The notes beneath the pieces are model-generated. The model ran no database searches. It was not told where the DNA came from and was given only the letters and a program-made list of their open reading frames with translations. This document shows, piece by piece, positions 35,886 through 46,905 of a stretch of 64,000 bases of DNA (positions within the stretch are counted from its first letter, which is position 1; each line of letters starts with the position of its first letter). The position numbers were made by a program, and so were the translations under genes. The stretch covers positions 16,616,001-16,680,000 of the forward strand of contig OX621237.1 in NCBI GenBank assembly GCA_951640165.1, in the 5' to 3' direction. This DNA is from Pseudoips prasinana. Lineage: Eukaryota > Arthropoda > Insecta > Lepidoptera > Nolidae.

Positions 35886-36060
35886 TTCTATCTGAATTTT
35901 TTTATGTGTTCTGTGTCTGGGTATCATTTATCTATAATACGTATGTATTTAGAAATATATAAGTATGTTTATCAGTTGTCTGGTTACCATAGTACAGGCT
36001 CTGCCTAGTTTGGACTCAGACGGCAGTGTGTTAGCTGTCCCAGGATATTTATTTATTTAT
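35886..36060 (+). mobile_element. SINE tail, head missing
   Basis: Has the shared tail (GTATGTATTTAGAAATATATAAG, CATAGTACAGGCTCTGC, GTCCCAGGATATT) with no recognisable tRNA head, so it is 5' truncated. Confidence 0.65.
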
Positions 36061-36869
36061 TATTTATACATTTTTCAAGCCGTCGCCGACTGTTAGGCAA
36101 CTCTGCCGGAGCTACTTATGAAATTTACAATAACGAAGCAATTTTAACTAAGCTTAATTGTTTGTCGATTGATTAATCATAAGAGCGCTGATTTTAAAAA
36201 GAAATGCTCGTGTATCTCTCCCGTTTTGAAAATCACTCTAAATTGACATACCTACCCGGGGAAGCCCGGATGGATGGCATTGGCAACCCTAGCACTACTT
36301 AGGTGCCTAACTATCATAATAGTTTGATTACAAATCGAATTCGATTATACACTATACTTATATAACTTAAAAAATAAGTTTAGAATTCCTTTTGTAATTT
36401 TCACGGATTTCTTACACATTTTATTGAATCATTTCAATATATCCGCTTATGCAAGATACGGCCCCATTAAAGACAATAGATTGATTTCTTTTTATTTTTT
36501 TTTAGTATTATTTTTTGAGTGAAAAACCACCATATGACTCTCCTATTTTTTCATGATAATCTTATTATGGTTTGATTTTATTTTGGTTTACTGAATCTTA
36601 AGATTACGAACCTATCGCAACTTCCACGTTTAATCTTTTTAGGTTTAGCTACAACTTGATGACGGTAAGGGTAATCTTATAAATTCCTCGATCGAGTGAT
36701 GTACCTTTGCACCTATTATTTATTAAAGCGTATAAAATAGGTTTCACACATGAGCTGTCGACCCATGCGTTGTTGAAAGGCAACAGTTTCTATTCTGCCG
36801 CCATTACATGCGCGTCACTGAACTACAGGAATATTATCACACCGGGTGCTTATCGATCGACCTTCCCTC
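36061..36869. other. no recognised feature
   Basis: AT-rich spacer. Confidence 0.45.
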
Positions 36870-36990
36870 CTCTCAGCTGGCTACGTCATCGTTTGCCTCT
36901 GGGCCCTTAATGGTGACGTCACGCCATTGATGACGACATTCTACGTCATCAATTTTCGCGCATGCGCTCCGCGTTGAGCAAAAGTTTTAC
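36870..36990. promoter_or_regulatory. promoter-like cluster of CRE sites and an NRF1-type palindrome
   Basis: Within 90 bp lie CTACGTCATC (near 36882), TGACGTCA (36914-36921), TGATGACG (near 36928), CTACGTCATC (near 36941) and the palindrome GCGCATGCGC (36958-36967), the core bound by NRF1/EWG-type factors. No gene start could be attached on either strand. Confidence 0.4.
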
Positions 36991-37788
36991 TAAATTTAGA
37001 ATATCATGATGCCGTCATACCGAGATAAGTGGAACTTCCACGTACAACGAAGGATAATTAGATTTTTCTGCGAACGTGTACAATAATTCCCGATTTAGAG
37101 GAAAAAACCACTTTGATCCTTCATCAGACGAACGGCCAGTATCTTGGCTCGTTAACATAGGGCTACAGTTTCACAAACGTCCATTAAATAGACCCATACA
37201 TGGAACTGCCCTGAGACATTAAAGCATCTATGCCACAAACGGGGGTGAAAGAAATACTTTTATGGTCCTCACATTCTAAGTACCCCCCACTATGTCCGTA
37301 GGTTTATTTATTTATTTTTCTTAAGAAGACCAACAGCTTTCAGCGACATTTTGGCTTTATATGCCAAATGACTTGACTATGACTTGTTTAAGCTCTACCA
37401 ACCGTACCCTACCGTCAAAAAATCTAGAGTGTGATACAAGTTAGTGCTAATAGGTAGCTGTCGTGTCCGCAAGTATATTATTTGTCTCATAAACCGTACA
37501 AAGTATCAATGATCTTATTAACACTTACAATACAAAAACCACTCTTAGTACCTACGTAATAAAGACGCTGTCAAGGTCAAACTATGTCTATCAACTTGGC
37601 TTTAACAGTACTTATTTAATAAGAAACTATAAAAAATCACTAACAAGAGCGGTGTAATAAACACTACTCTTGTTCGTGCTTGCTCCGAGGTTCTATACAA
37701 AAGAAGGGTTTTTGGACCTTATTCCAAAGTAATATGGTTGAAATTAATGTAGTCTCGCATACTCAGCTGTTTAAGGGTTAACTCGCTT
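36991..37788. other. no recognised feature
   Basis: No gene or repeat seen. Confidence 0.45.
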
Positions 37789-37838
37789 GCTACTGCAGGG
37801 ATTCGTTGAGGCGGTCCTCAACGAATCCCTGCAGTAGC
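37789..37838. repeat. 23-bp perfect hairpin with CGGT loop
   Basis: Arm 37789-37811 (GCTACTGCAGGGATTCG...) is exactly complementary to 37816-37838; the loop is CGGT. Confidence 0.95.
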
Positions 37839-37841
37839 TAG

Positions 37842-37907
37842 TCAAGTTATAAAATAGTTGTGCACTATTATGCGGTCATAATAGTGCACAACTATTTCAT
37901 AACTTGA
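37842..37907. repeat. 31-bp hairpin, one mismatch, with CGGT loop
   Basis: Arm 37842-37872 (TCAAGTTATAAAATAG...) pairs with 37877-37907 with one mismatch; the loop is again CGGT. It begins 3 bp after the previous hairpin and abuts an RTE 3' end. Confidence 0.95.
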
Positions 37908-38038
37908 TGGACCGATGATCCATTGTGAGGGTCGCTGGAAGTCGCTGGATGCGGATAGCGCAAGACCGGCAATTGTGGAGATCTTTGGGGGAGGCCTTTG
38001 TCCAGCAGTGGACGTCTTTCGGCTGATATGATGATGAT
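37903..38038 (+). mobile_element. RTE-type LINE 3' end, 5' truncated
   Basis: Closely similar to 43074-43217 and ending in (ATG)n. A 2-bp insertion after the GATGAT codons shifts the frame, so the encoded C-terminus is broken. Confidence 0.75.
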
Positions 38039-38654
38039 TGCACAACTTTTCTATTGTTTACATTTCTAATTTGTGTTGCCGATTTTACTACGATAAGAAA
38101 AATGTTTTTTGCACTCGTTTAGTGCCTTATCATTTTCCTTAAATTCAGCTCTTATCCAACCAAAGGCTTTTTTTAGTTAATTCTTCGGGTTATGTCCGTT
38201 ACATCAGTTCGCTTGCGGTGTTCGACATGCCCAAGTATTTTACGAATATAATAATAACTTATTAATATAATCGTGCCGCTTTGTAAATTCGATAATGTAG
38301 CTGTCTAATTGATTTAACGTAGATGTGTCGGTATCTCTCATATAGTGTCACAAACATGATGTCACTGCCGAAATGTTTGATTTTGCATTGATATATGTTT
38401 AGCGGATGTTTTAGTGATTATTCCGGGACTCACGATTTGAGAGTGACAATTGGTTCGATATTTGTCACGAGTTTCGTTTTCGTTGCCTTTATGGAAAATT
38501 AAGGTTTTCGTCCCATTACAGAGATCCTATATTGAATTTTCTGGGACAACATACGGGCTATTTTTACGATGCGATAGTGTGTATTTATGTTTGTTCTTAG
38601 CGGTTATACTACTTTTCATCGTTCGTATAATATACATAAATTGTATGTGGAATA
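38039..38654. other. AT-rich, no recognised gene
   Basis: It starts with the TGCACAACTTTT repeat seen at 35099. The open frame beginning at 38450 is chance until it runs into the LINE remnant. Confidence 0.4.
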
Positions 38655-39110
38655 TTTTCCAAAATGGTGCCATACATCCATTCGCCGATGACACCTGCAC
38701 AATATCCGTACATGGTGAACTTAGTAAGGAAGTTTCGATTTATTATGCAAATGGGCTCACAACTTCAGGCTATCTATAAATAACACTAAAACAAAAATGA
38801 TTTACATACATTTACCCTATAAGAAAACTAACAGTCTGCCTAAGATCGTCGCTCATGAGTACAATTGCATGCACTTAAGCAAAACCCACTTTCTCCCACC
38901 TATAACTCGTTAAAGAACGCATATATCTTGGTCTAAAACGAGATTATAAATTCAACGGAGGTCCACATGTTAAGCAGATATGTAACAAACTTAGAAGCGT
39001 TATTTCGAAGCTTTGCATACAAAAATATAAAATTTTCTACAAAAATTAAAACTTCTATATCTATCACTAGCACACTATTGGCTGGACAGCTATGGACAGG
39101 CATTATAAAA
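38655..39110 (+). pseudogene. decayed non-LTR reverse transcriptase fragment
   Basis: Three separate frames recall a LINE RT. FADDTCTISVHG near 38685 is the catalytic ADD motif. INNTKTKMIYIHL follows after a frame change. YLGLKRDYKFNGGPHVKQIC (from about 38925) matches the FLG/thumb region, followed by NKLRSVISKL. Stops and frameshifts separate them. The palm motifs before ADD are not recognisable. This is an old, dead copy of a Jockey/R1-like LINE, more decayed than the one at 46.9 kb. Confidence 0.65.
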
Positions 39111-41106
39111 CATACACAATTTACAGATAAGATAATTGTTGTTCCTTTAAATAATAAATCCAAATATGAAGACAACTATCACCAATTGTTTCATTACTGT
39201 AGTAAGTATTGAGAATTCGATGAAGTAGATTTAGCAATTCTAACTTTGTACACCAATAATATATGACATTTTGGAGAAAACGAGACCAACAAACGTAACA
39301 AACAAACAAAAGTTTAATTATGGCAAAATTAGCAAATCGATTTCATGATAACCAGAACATTGGTTTATTATTTAACATCTTATTGCAAACCTACTATTTA
39401 TATCAAATATTCATCTCCTTTCCATCCAATGGTGCTCTGGAAAGTTTGCTTTATGTTTATAAGATATTTAAAAACGTCTATTTCTATGGAGTAAGTGCAA
39501 TAAAGAGTATTCAATTCTATCGTCTACACTGACATACATGGATCTGAGTCCATGGATTATAAGATGTACGCAGAATTTTGTTATGATTAGAGTTCGTATT
39601 AGGATATAAGAAACGTAGTAACAAGGACAAAAGTAGGACAATTAAGAATAGAAACTAAGGCACTTACTAATTTTAATAAAATTCTATGTAATTCAATTGA
39701 AGTTTTTCATAAGAGCCACAAGCAACTCACATCACCGTAGTTGATCGTCAAAGAGCTTAAGCGTAGCTTGCATCACATTAGTCGCGGATGATGAACAGTT
39801 GTTACGCTTATATAACAACCACGGGATCCCGTTTACTCTTGTTGAGTCAACACGCATTCCAGGTTGCGTAAGGTTTTGGCTGCTAGAGATTTTGGCATCA
39901 TTGATTGTTTCTGGAGGGAGATCTTACAAACATAAAGCGAACTTTTCCAGACAATCGTTGGATGGAAAGGAAATGTATATTAAATATTAACAATAAAATA
40001 AAATATTAATAAAAACAATAAGTGTGCAAAAAGGTATAAACCAATGTTTAGGTTATTTATAGTTACCAATATTTTTTAAGTTAATTGTTACTAACACACT
40101 ATGGGCATTGTCTAAAATATATTTTATTATTATAATTTATTTTTCTTGATTATTACTTTTTTGCACATATTAAATTTTACGATATCATAATGGCTTAGAG
40201 CCGTTTCACAATGAAAAGAAACACGTGAGCATATCTTAAAAATAACAAAATAAAGGTAGAAAGATTCCATCAATATTTATATATATGGTTCCTAGAAAGC
40301 TATATTTTATGTTAGTGTATTTTATGTATTTCCGTGAATGTTCTGTGTCAAGATTCAAATCCTATAGGGGGCTATATAGACTTTAGTCTTATTTTAAAAG
40401 ACTGTTTGAGTCCTCAATTTCCTGTATCGCCTGGAGAAGTTATGAAAGCCCGGCTATCTCTTAATAACATCACAAAAAAATTAAAAATGACGTGTGTCTA
40501 GAGTTATAGTTCAACTATTTGTCAATATTATATAACGGATATTTATTCGTTAGGTGTCTATAACTTCAAGTAATGAATCGAGCCCGTAAATTCTATTTCA
40601 TCCAATATGTATTATCTGCTAAAAATAGAGCTACCTTTACTCGGAATTACCGGGGGATGGCATTACAGGTGGATCCTAATATTATCAAGTGATCGTTTGG
40701 TAGGCTTTGATTTTTAGGGTTCCATATCGAAATGGAAAAATTGAGCTTCATTGCTGACTCTTTATTGTCTCTACGTCGAGCTCTTAATCTCAATGGGTTA
40801 CAGATATTTCATATTTGGTCTCTGTTTCCTAATTCAAGACTTACAGTGACTTATTTATCATACTGTCTTTTTTAAGTTCATTATATATTGTTTGTAATAT
40901 TAATATACAAACATAACTAATATTATTATACAAACGAATGTACGCCTTTGGTTGCGACTGGATACGACTGTCTCCACAGTCCAACGCTCTACGAATAGTG
41001 TATCTAAAAAAGAGCTTCAAGCATTTTGTGGGATTAATATTCTAAAATATTAGAAACATGTTTACACTTTTATGTTTTTGTGAGGGAGTAAAACTGTTTT
41101 CCACCT
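39111..41106. other. no recognised feature
   Basis: About 2 kb of AT-rich DNA. A faint GGGTTCCATATCGAAATGG near 40709 resembles the start of the GGGTTCCGTA repeat. Confidence 0.45.
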
Positions 41107-41195
41107 TCATCATCATATCAGTCGAAATATGTCCACTGCTGGACAAAGGTCTCCCCCTAAGATCTCCACAATTGCCGGTCTTGCGCTATCCTTTA
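41107..41195 (-). mobile_element. RTE-type LINE 3' end, short fragment
   Basis: Reverse complement of the 43-kb fragment: (CAT)n, TCCACTGCTGGACAAAGG, CCACAATTGCCGGTCTTG. Confidence 0.7.
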
Positions 41196-43073
41196 CCTTT
41201 ATAGAAGAAAATTAGGTGGGCGTGGAAGGATATACCTTAATTTCAATCAAGCCAATGGTAGGTAATCCAACACTTTCGGGGAGATATCGGACGCAGGACT
41301 GACTGCTTTGTATGCTCGCCAACGCGAACGTATCCAAAGTCAAGGAGCTCCCTACAATAGATCAGAACAGGCCCACACAGTAAAATAGTAATAATGGGGG
41401 TATACCTCTTTGGGAAACAGTAAAACTAGTCGATTGAAAAGCTCCATTTGGGGTTTAATTTGTCAGAGGACGCTATTTTATTTTTTAGATATCAAGGAGG
41501 GTCAGTTTAAAGTTAAATCCTAATTTATGAGGTTGCTCTTATCTCACGGCTTCCTCTTGAAAAATTGTTCATACGGTTTTTATGGTTTATCTGTTTTTAA
41601 TATTACTAGAAATATCCAAACTATATTTGGACGCAGGATCACAATATTATCTGCGGTTTAACTCGCTACGGTAATAGATACGTAGTAGTAATTTTCTAAG
41701 TTACTTCAATAATTAAAATTGTACACGGTAATTGTCGCGTTATTATAACAATAACTGTCTCATTATAGAGAATATGTCTCGCTTGGCTGGTGATTTGGTT
41801 GTCAGGGGTTAGGTTGGTACTACTGCTTATTCAACTGATCTAGTGCATTCAGTGACATTTGAGAGACGAGGTGTGATTTATTAGTATCGTAGATCATATT
41901 ATGCCACAATGATTAATTGTAACACAAGATGAATAAAATTAATATGCTCATAAGTCATTCTTAGGTGCTTACCTATATGTAGTTCAAATAACTGCAGATA
42001 GGTGTGTGACAGAAGCGTGAGCAATTTAATTACCGAACTATAGCTACCCCAGTGCACTTTTACAATATCCCTGACGACTAATCTGAAATCAGTTTGCCGT
42101 GACATCTCACGATTTGAAAGTCTAACTGCGAGCTACAAACAATGATAGCGTTCTCACCCGCACCGTTTTGGCTACGAACCGCCCTACACTTGAGCGTTCC
42201 CCTTTCCCATCGGCAGATGGCGTCTCCCGCAACCCTCGCGTTATTTGACAGCCAACATGGCCGGTCGTATTATCGTCGGGAATAACACGCAACCCTAGTA
42301 AAGCAGTGGTCGGACCCAAAAGAATAAAATAATCAAGATTTAACAAAACAGTGCATAAGGTATCATAAGAACATATAAGATGATTCGCCAGGCAAATGCA
42401 GGTACGCTCTTTGAATTACACACATCGCAATTTTAGTGCTAGCAAAGTATTGATTAGTGAAATGGTGTCAAATATTGCGATTACTTCACCCGTTGATTGT
42501 TCTGAATGCTATGTTGGAGTGGTGTGGGATTATACGAAATTAAGGTTCAATAATTTTGTATGATGATGTTCTTGGGGCTAAAGTGGTAGCTGAGGCGTAT
42601 ATTACGCAATGCCACTGCAAAATAGTGAGTAGTAAAATGGGTGCATTTGGCGCATTGCGTTGCTTAGCAACAACATACGTTATATAGGATTATTAAATGC
42701 GTCATTCAGTTCTTTGTATTCCTAGGGCCTAGTCTTTTTATGTATATTACGACGGCAGATCGATTAGAATATTTATTGATTTGATTATTTTGGTCTTACT
42801 AGTCGATTTTGAAATAAATCACAGAATGTGCAACATTCGACAAATCAATAAGTAGAGTCCCAGGAAGTCACTAATGTAGGTAAAGTGACGGAAATGTAAT
42901 TATGAATTAATCGAAGTTTTTCTTCTAAAATATGTGTTACAAATGTTCCACATTTAATCATATTTTTAATTTTGACAAAACTTATGTTTATTTCGGAATT
43001 TGGACAAAGTTTGACTTACCTATATTAATAAGATAATTTGGAAAACATATTACATATACTTTACATGATTACA
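41196..43073. other. no recognised feature
   Basis: A GC-richer patch at 42130-42320 has an open minus-strand frame without motif. Nothing else is visible. Confidence 0.45.
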
Positions 43074-43217
43074 AGATGGACCGATGATCTTGTGCGGGTC
43101 GCTGGAAACTGCTGGATGCGAATAGCACAAGACCGGCAATTGTGGAGATCTTTGGGGGAGGCCTTTGTCCAGCAGTGGACGTCTTTCGGCTGATATGATG
43201 ATGATGATGATGATGAT
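43074..43217 (+). mobile_element. RTE-type LINE 3' end with intact C-terminus
   Basis: 39 open codons (RWTDDLVRVAGNCWM..., ending WTSFG) and a stop at 43191-43193 match the C-terminal end of RTE-clade endonuclease/reverse transcriptase polyproteins. An (ATG)n tail follows, as in that clade. GATTAC on both sides may be a target duplication. Confidence 0.75.
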
Positions 43218-43964
43218 TACTTAATACGATCATATTACTACAATTCATAAAAAAATCTTGTTTGACACAGAAAATGATATAGATATGTGAATTTGAGATT
43301 TGATCTTGAGATTTGAGGTCAATCTTGAATGGTGAGATTATGGCTAGACTGTTTATATTTTATTGTTTTATCTTTTATGGGAGATAACGGGATACAAAAA
43401 AGTTTGATCACATTGCTATAAATGCAACGTGATAAGACTGTAAACACGAAATCAATATTGAAATCCGTTCCGCTATTCTACGTCAGGGAAACTTAAAATC
43501 CCGCTTATCTTTATTTGGAATTAGTAAAGTAAAATACTCTTAATTGTACACCAATACATAACATAATAATTGAACATAAAGTTATTAAAGTACAATGGGC
43601 GGTCTATTCACTGCTGCGATTTCTTCCAGACAACTTTAAACGGAATATAATCCAAGGACCCAAAAATAAACTGGGTAGTGAAGGTGTGTGAATAAATTTT
43701 ACCTATTTACGTACGAAATTGTAATCATAGACTAGAGTTAATACTAACTCAATTTCCATTTCCATCAAAAACATATTGACATGACGTAATATTAGATTAA
43801 ATTCATAACGTCATGAACTACTTTTTAAAAAATATTACGTCATGGCGAAATTTAAAAACAATTAAGTAACGATGCATATACGCTAACTTTTCACTAACTA
43901 GACAAATCTTAGAGGTGAGGGAGAGTCACGTCGGTAGGTAACCTGTGACCTTGACTTATACTAG
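43218..43964. other. no recognised feature
   Basis: AT-rich, no signal. Confidence 0.45.
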
Positions 43965-44225
43965 TCATCATCATCATTATTACAGCTAAATAAGTCTACT
44001 GCTGGACAAGCCTCCCTCAAGAATCGTCTTGGGGGGACATGCCATAATCGCCACGCTTGGCAGGCGGGTTGGCGATCGCAGTAAGATGGTCATAGTAAAC
44101 AGAAGGAAGCTGCTGCCCATCCTCTGGTAGATATTCCCTCGGGTCGACTTCTACGCCCCCCACGGGATGAGATGGGGTGATGATATTCTGATTCAGATAT
44201 TTGTCGCCGTCACCACACAGCAGAC
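43965..44225 (+). mobile_element. LINE 3'-end-like repeat fragment
   Basis: Best preserved member of the 11694-11935 group: CATCATCATCAT, TACTGCTGGACA, CACGCTTGGCAGGCGGG, GATGGGGTGATGATATT. Confidence 0.65.
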
Positions 44226-44990
44226 TTGTACTAGTGTTTACTTTATATTATTTCTCAAGAAAACTTACAGCTAATTTACAAATAGAACAAGGAATAGTAA
44301 CTGGCAGCCAATTAAAAGTTTTCACTTTTATGAAAAGGTTTAGTTTTCGGATTCTTGGTAGACAGTAAATAAAATTTTGAAAATATGTTGGCTAGCTTGA
44401 ACACAAAAATATAAAACACGACATAATTAAGTATTGAAAAAATTATTACTAGGTATTTTCCTTAGGTACAACACTGAGTTGGAATAAAGGTCGTTTAGTG
44501 AAGCCAGGTAGTGCAAGGGACGTGTCGTGTCGACTATACTAGAAGGTTATCGTTTGAAATTAAGAAAAGTTTTTAAATATGATTTATATACCTTTTTGCT
44601 CGTCGCGGTCTCGAGATGTTTACACGTGTATTGAAAAAGTAAGATGTTCACAATCAAATTAAATCCGTGTACAATTCCATCTTTGTTACATGACAGTGAC
44701 ATAAGTCCTTCGAAACGGCCAGAGCGATTTTGAATAAATATGTGTGTGTTGAGATTCCATACGGATCCGCTGGTGTCGCTGCTATCATTCATATGTTCCA
44801 GGATGCCGGTTCTTTTCTATTTTTAGGACAGGACAACGGCAATAATACGGAATTTCGATTTTTTTTTATTATTGACATTGAAACAATATTTGTTGTATCA
44901 GTACCTATCTGTTATAGATAGATATAAGATAGAAACAGTTTAACTTTTTTGAACTAGTTAAATATAAAATTATATTCCTATGTCCTCGTC
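44226..44990. other. no recognised feature
   Basis: AT-rich, no coding motif. Confidence 0.45.
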
Positions 44991-45043
44991 CTCGCATAGA
45001 ACGCAGAAAAGGCGTAAATAGCCTTTTCTGCGTTCTATGCGAG
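44991..45043. repeat. 23-bp perfect hairpin, 7-nt loop
   Basis: CTCGCATAGAACGCAG... (44991-45013) is exactly mirrored at 45021-45043. Confidence 0.95.
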
Positions 45044-45285
45044 CTTCAATAACTGCGCCCTTGATTTTTTTGATAAAGCGTGATGTTTTGTTTAATTTAA
45101 CATACGTTTTTGATTATACTGGCATGTATATGTGTACGTATGTATTGGAATCAAGCGCTAGGGGCGTAGTGGGAACTTATCAGGAGCAAACTGGACCGAA
45201 AACGAAAAATAATAGACCTGCGGTCTGTCCGTTCTTGCGCCCCCCCGAGTCTAGGCCCTGTGCTTGGGCACCTATTTACGCCATG

Positions 45286-45318
45286 AAATAGAATTCTATG
45301 ACTAATAGAATTCTATTT
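45286..45318. repeat. 14-bp palindrome, 5-nt loop
   Basis: AAATAGAATTCTAT and its complement, 30 bp before mariner copy 3. Confidence 0.85.
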
Positions 45319-45347
45319 TATGTGTTCAGTTTTGAATTATGATAATA

Positions 45348-46629
45348 GGTCTTTACCTATGAAATTGCCGTTTTGTATGAAAAAATTTAAACGAATTTTT
45401 TTCATGAATTTTTTTATTTGTATTAATCGAAGTAATCACCCATGCAATCAATGCATCTTTGCCATCGCAGTGGCAGTTTATTGATGCCCTTCTTAAAGAA
45501 ATCAGCTGGACGGGAGGCAACAAATTCTTCAAAGGCATTTTGTACTGCCTCTCGGGTATTGAATTTTTTTCCCGCCAAGAAGTTATCCAAATTCTGGAAA
45601 AAGTAGTAGTCTGTAGGCGCAAGGTCTGGTGAGTAGGGCGGATGACGGAGAGCTTCCAACCCCAGTTCTTGCAACTTGGAGACCGTCTGCTGTGCAGTAT
45701 GAGGTCGCGCGTTGTCGTGCAGGAGCAGCGGAGACGAGCGATTGACCAATGCTGGTTGGAGATGCGCCAGCTTCTCCATCATTGTGCTCAGTTCTTCACA
45801 GTACACATCTGCAGTAATGCTCACCCCGTTTGGTAAGAAGCTGTGATGAATCACACCGGCGCTAGACCACCAAACAGTGACCATCACTTTTCTAGGGGTA
45901 AGTTTTCGTTTAGGGCATTGTTTAGGTGCTGAACCAGGATCCAACCAACTTGCTGAGCGCTTGCGGTTATCAAACAGAATCCATTTTTCATCGCAGGTAA
46001 CAATGCGGTTCAAAATTCCTTCATTTGTGTGTCTGTTGAGCAGTGCAAGGCACGTCTCGACGCGTACTTCGCGCTGGCGATCATTGAGTTCGTGGGGCAC
46101 CCATTTGTCAAGCTTTTTTACCTTGCCAATTTGACGCAAATGGACCAATATTGTTTTGACGCTAACGTCGAAAGCTGCTGCTAATTCAGCCGTAGATTGT
46201 GTATTATCAGCTTCCACAACCGCCTTTAATTCGTCATTGTCGACCAAAGTCTTCGGACGACCGCGAGGTTCATTTTTCAGGTCGAAATTTCCAGAACGGA
46301 AGCGAGCAAACCAATAACAGGTGGTGCGTTGGTTTGTAGTGTTAGCTCCGTAAACGTCGTTGATGTTGCGTGCCGCTTGTGCCGCGTTGCTGCCACGACG
46401 GTACTCATATTCCATAATTACTCGAATTTTTAACGTATCCATGATGACGAAAAAGATTGAAATGCGATGAAAATGTAACACTAATCAATAAAGAAATGAC
46501 TACTTTTGGAAAAAAGAATCCATGTTTTTAAAATAAAATTAATTTGAAATTAGAATTCTTAGCCAAACAAAAATTATTTTGATTTGAAATGGCCAGTACT
46601 GCAGAACGGCAATTTCATAGGTAAAGACC
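45348..46629 (-). mobile_element. mariner element, copy 3 (1282 bp)
   Basis: Same terminal repeats and TA flanks (45346-45347 and 46630-46631) as copies 1 and 2. It is 6 bp shorter, within the transposase gene. Confidence 0.95.
45423..46442 (-). CDS. mariner transposase, intact (copy 3, canonical HTH)
   Basis: 339 residues. It differs from copies 1 and 2 by lacking the two leucines in the DNA-binding half, so the motif reads CYWFARF as in other mariners, and by one substitution (ADN for ADD near residue 79). The triad D151, D243, D278 keeps the 34-residue spacing. It probably represents the ancestral form of the family in this genome. The start is ATG 46442, as for the other copies; the upstream GTG extension is not used. 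No disabling mutation is visible. Confidence 0.95.
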   Translation of the reverse strand: MDTLKIRVIMEYEYRRGSNAAQAARNINDVYGANTTNQRTTCYWFARFRSGNFDLKNEPRGRPKTLVDNDELKAVVEADNTQSTAELAAAFDVSVKTILVHLRQIGKVKKLDKWVPHELNDRQREVRVETCLALLNRHTNEGILNRIVTCDEKWILFDNRKRSASWLDPGSAPKQCPKRKLTPRKVMVTVWWSSAGVIHHSFLPNGVSITADVYCEELSTMMEKLAHLQPALVNRSSPLLLHDNARPHTAQQTVSKLQELGLEALRHPPYSPDLAPTDYYFFQNLDNFLAGKKFNTREAVQNAFEEFVASRPADFFKKGINKLPLRWQRCIDCMGDYFD

Positions 46630-46631
46630 TA

Positions 46632-46905
46632 ATATATGTACTATATGCTACTTTAATTATTGATAGATATCTACTTAGATACACACGAAACCACGTCCCG
46701 CTGTACACTTTGACAATATTTTTATTAAAGTATGCGTATAACCTGAAGTGACGTCGTGCGTCTATGATATTCTTTTAAATCAGTCAAGTCTTTTTGACAT
46801 CTCTTCCAGTGGCTTAGCATGAGCTAACCATTGCATCAAAAAAAGCTCGAAGAGCCAATGCTCTGATAATTGTTAGCTTTTACATTTGTTTAGTGATTAT
46901 GTTGA
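46632..46905. other. spacer between mariner and LINE
   Basis: No feature recognised; the LINE similarity starts at its right edge. Confidence 0.4.

Noticed and set aside
37789..37907. microRNA precursors
   Set aside because: Stems are too perfect and loops too short (4 nt) for normal animal pre-miRNAs. Small-RNA data could reopen this.
38450..38779. A 109-codon hydrophobic protein gene
   Set aside because: Its C-terminal part is a reverse transcriptase scrap (FADDT), and the hydrophobic part is T-rich chance sequence.
42122..42346. A 74-codon minus-strand frame in a GC-richer patch
   Set aside because: No family signature and no splice sites that would extend it.
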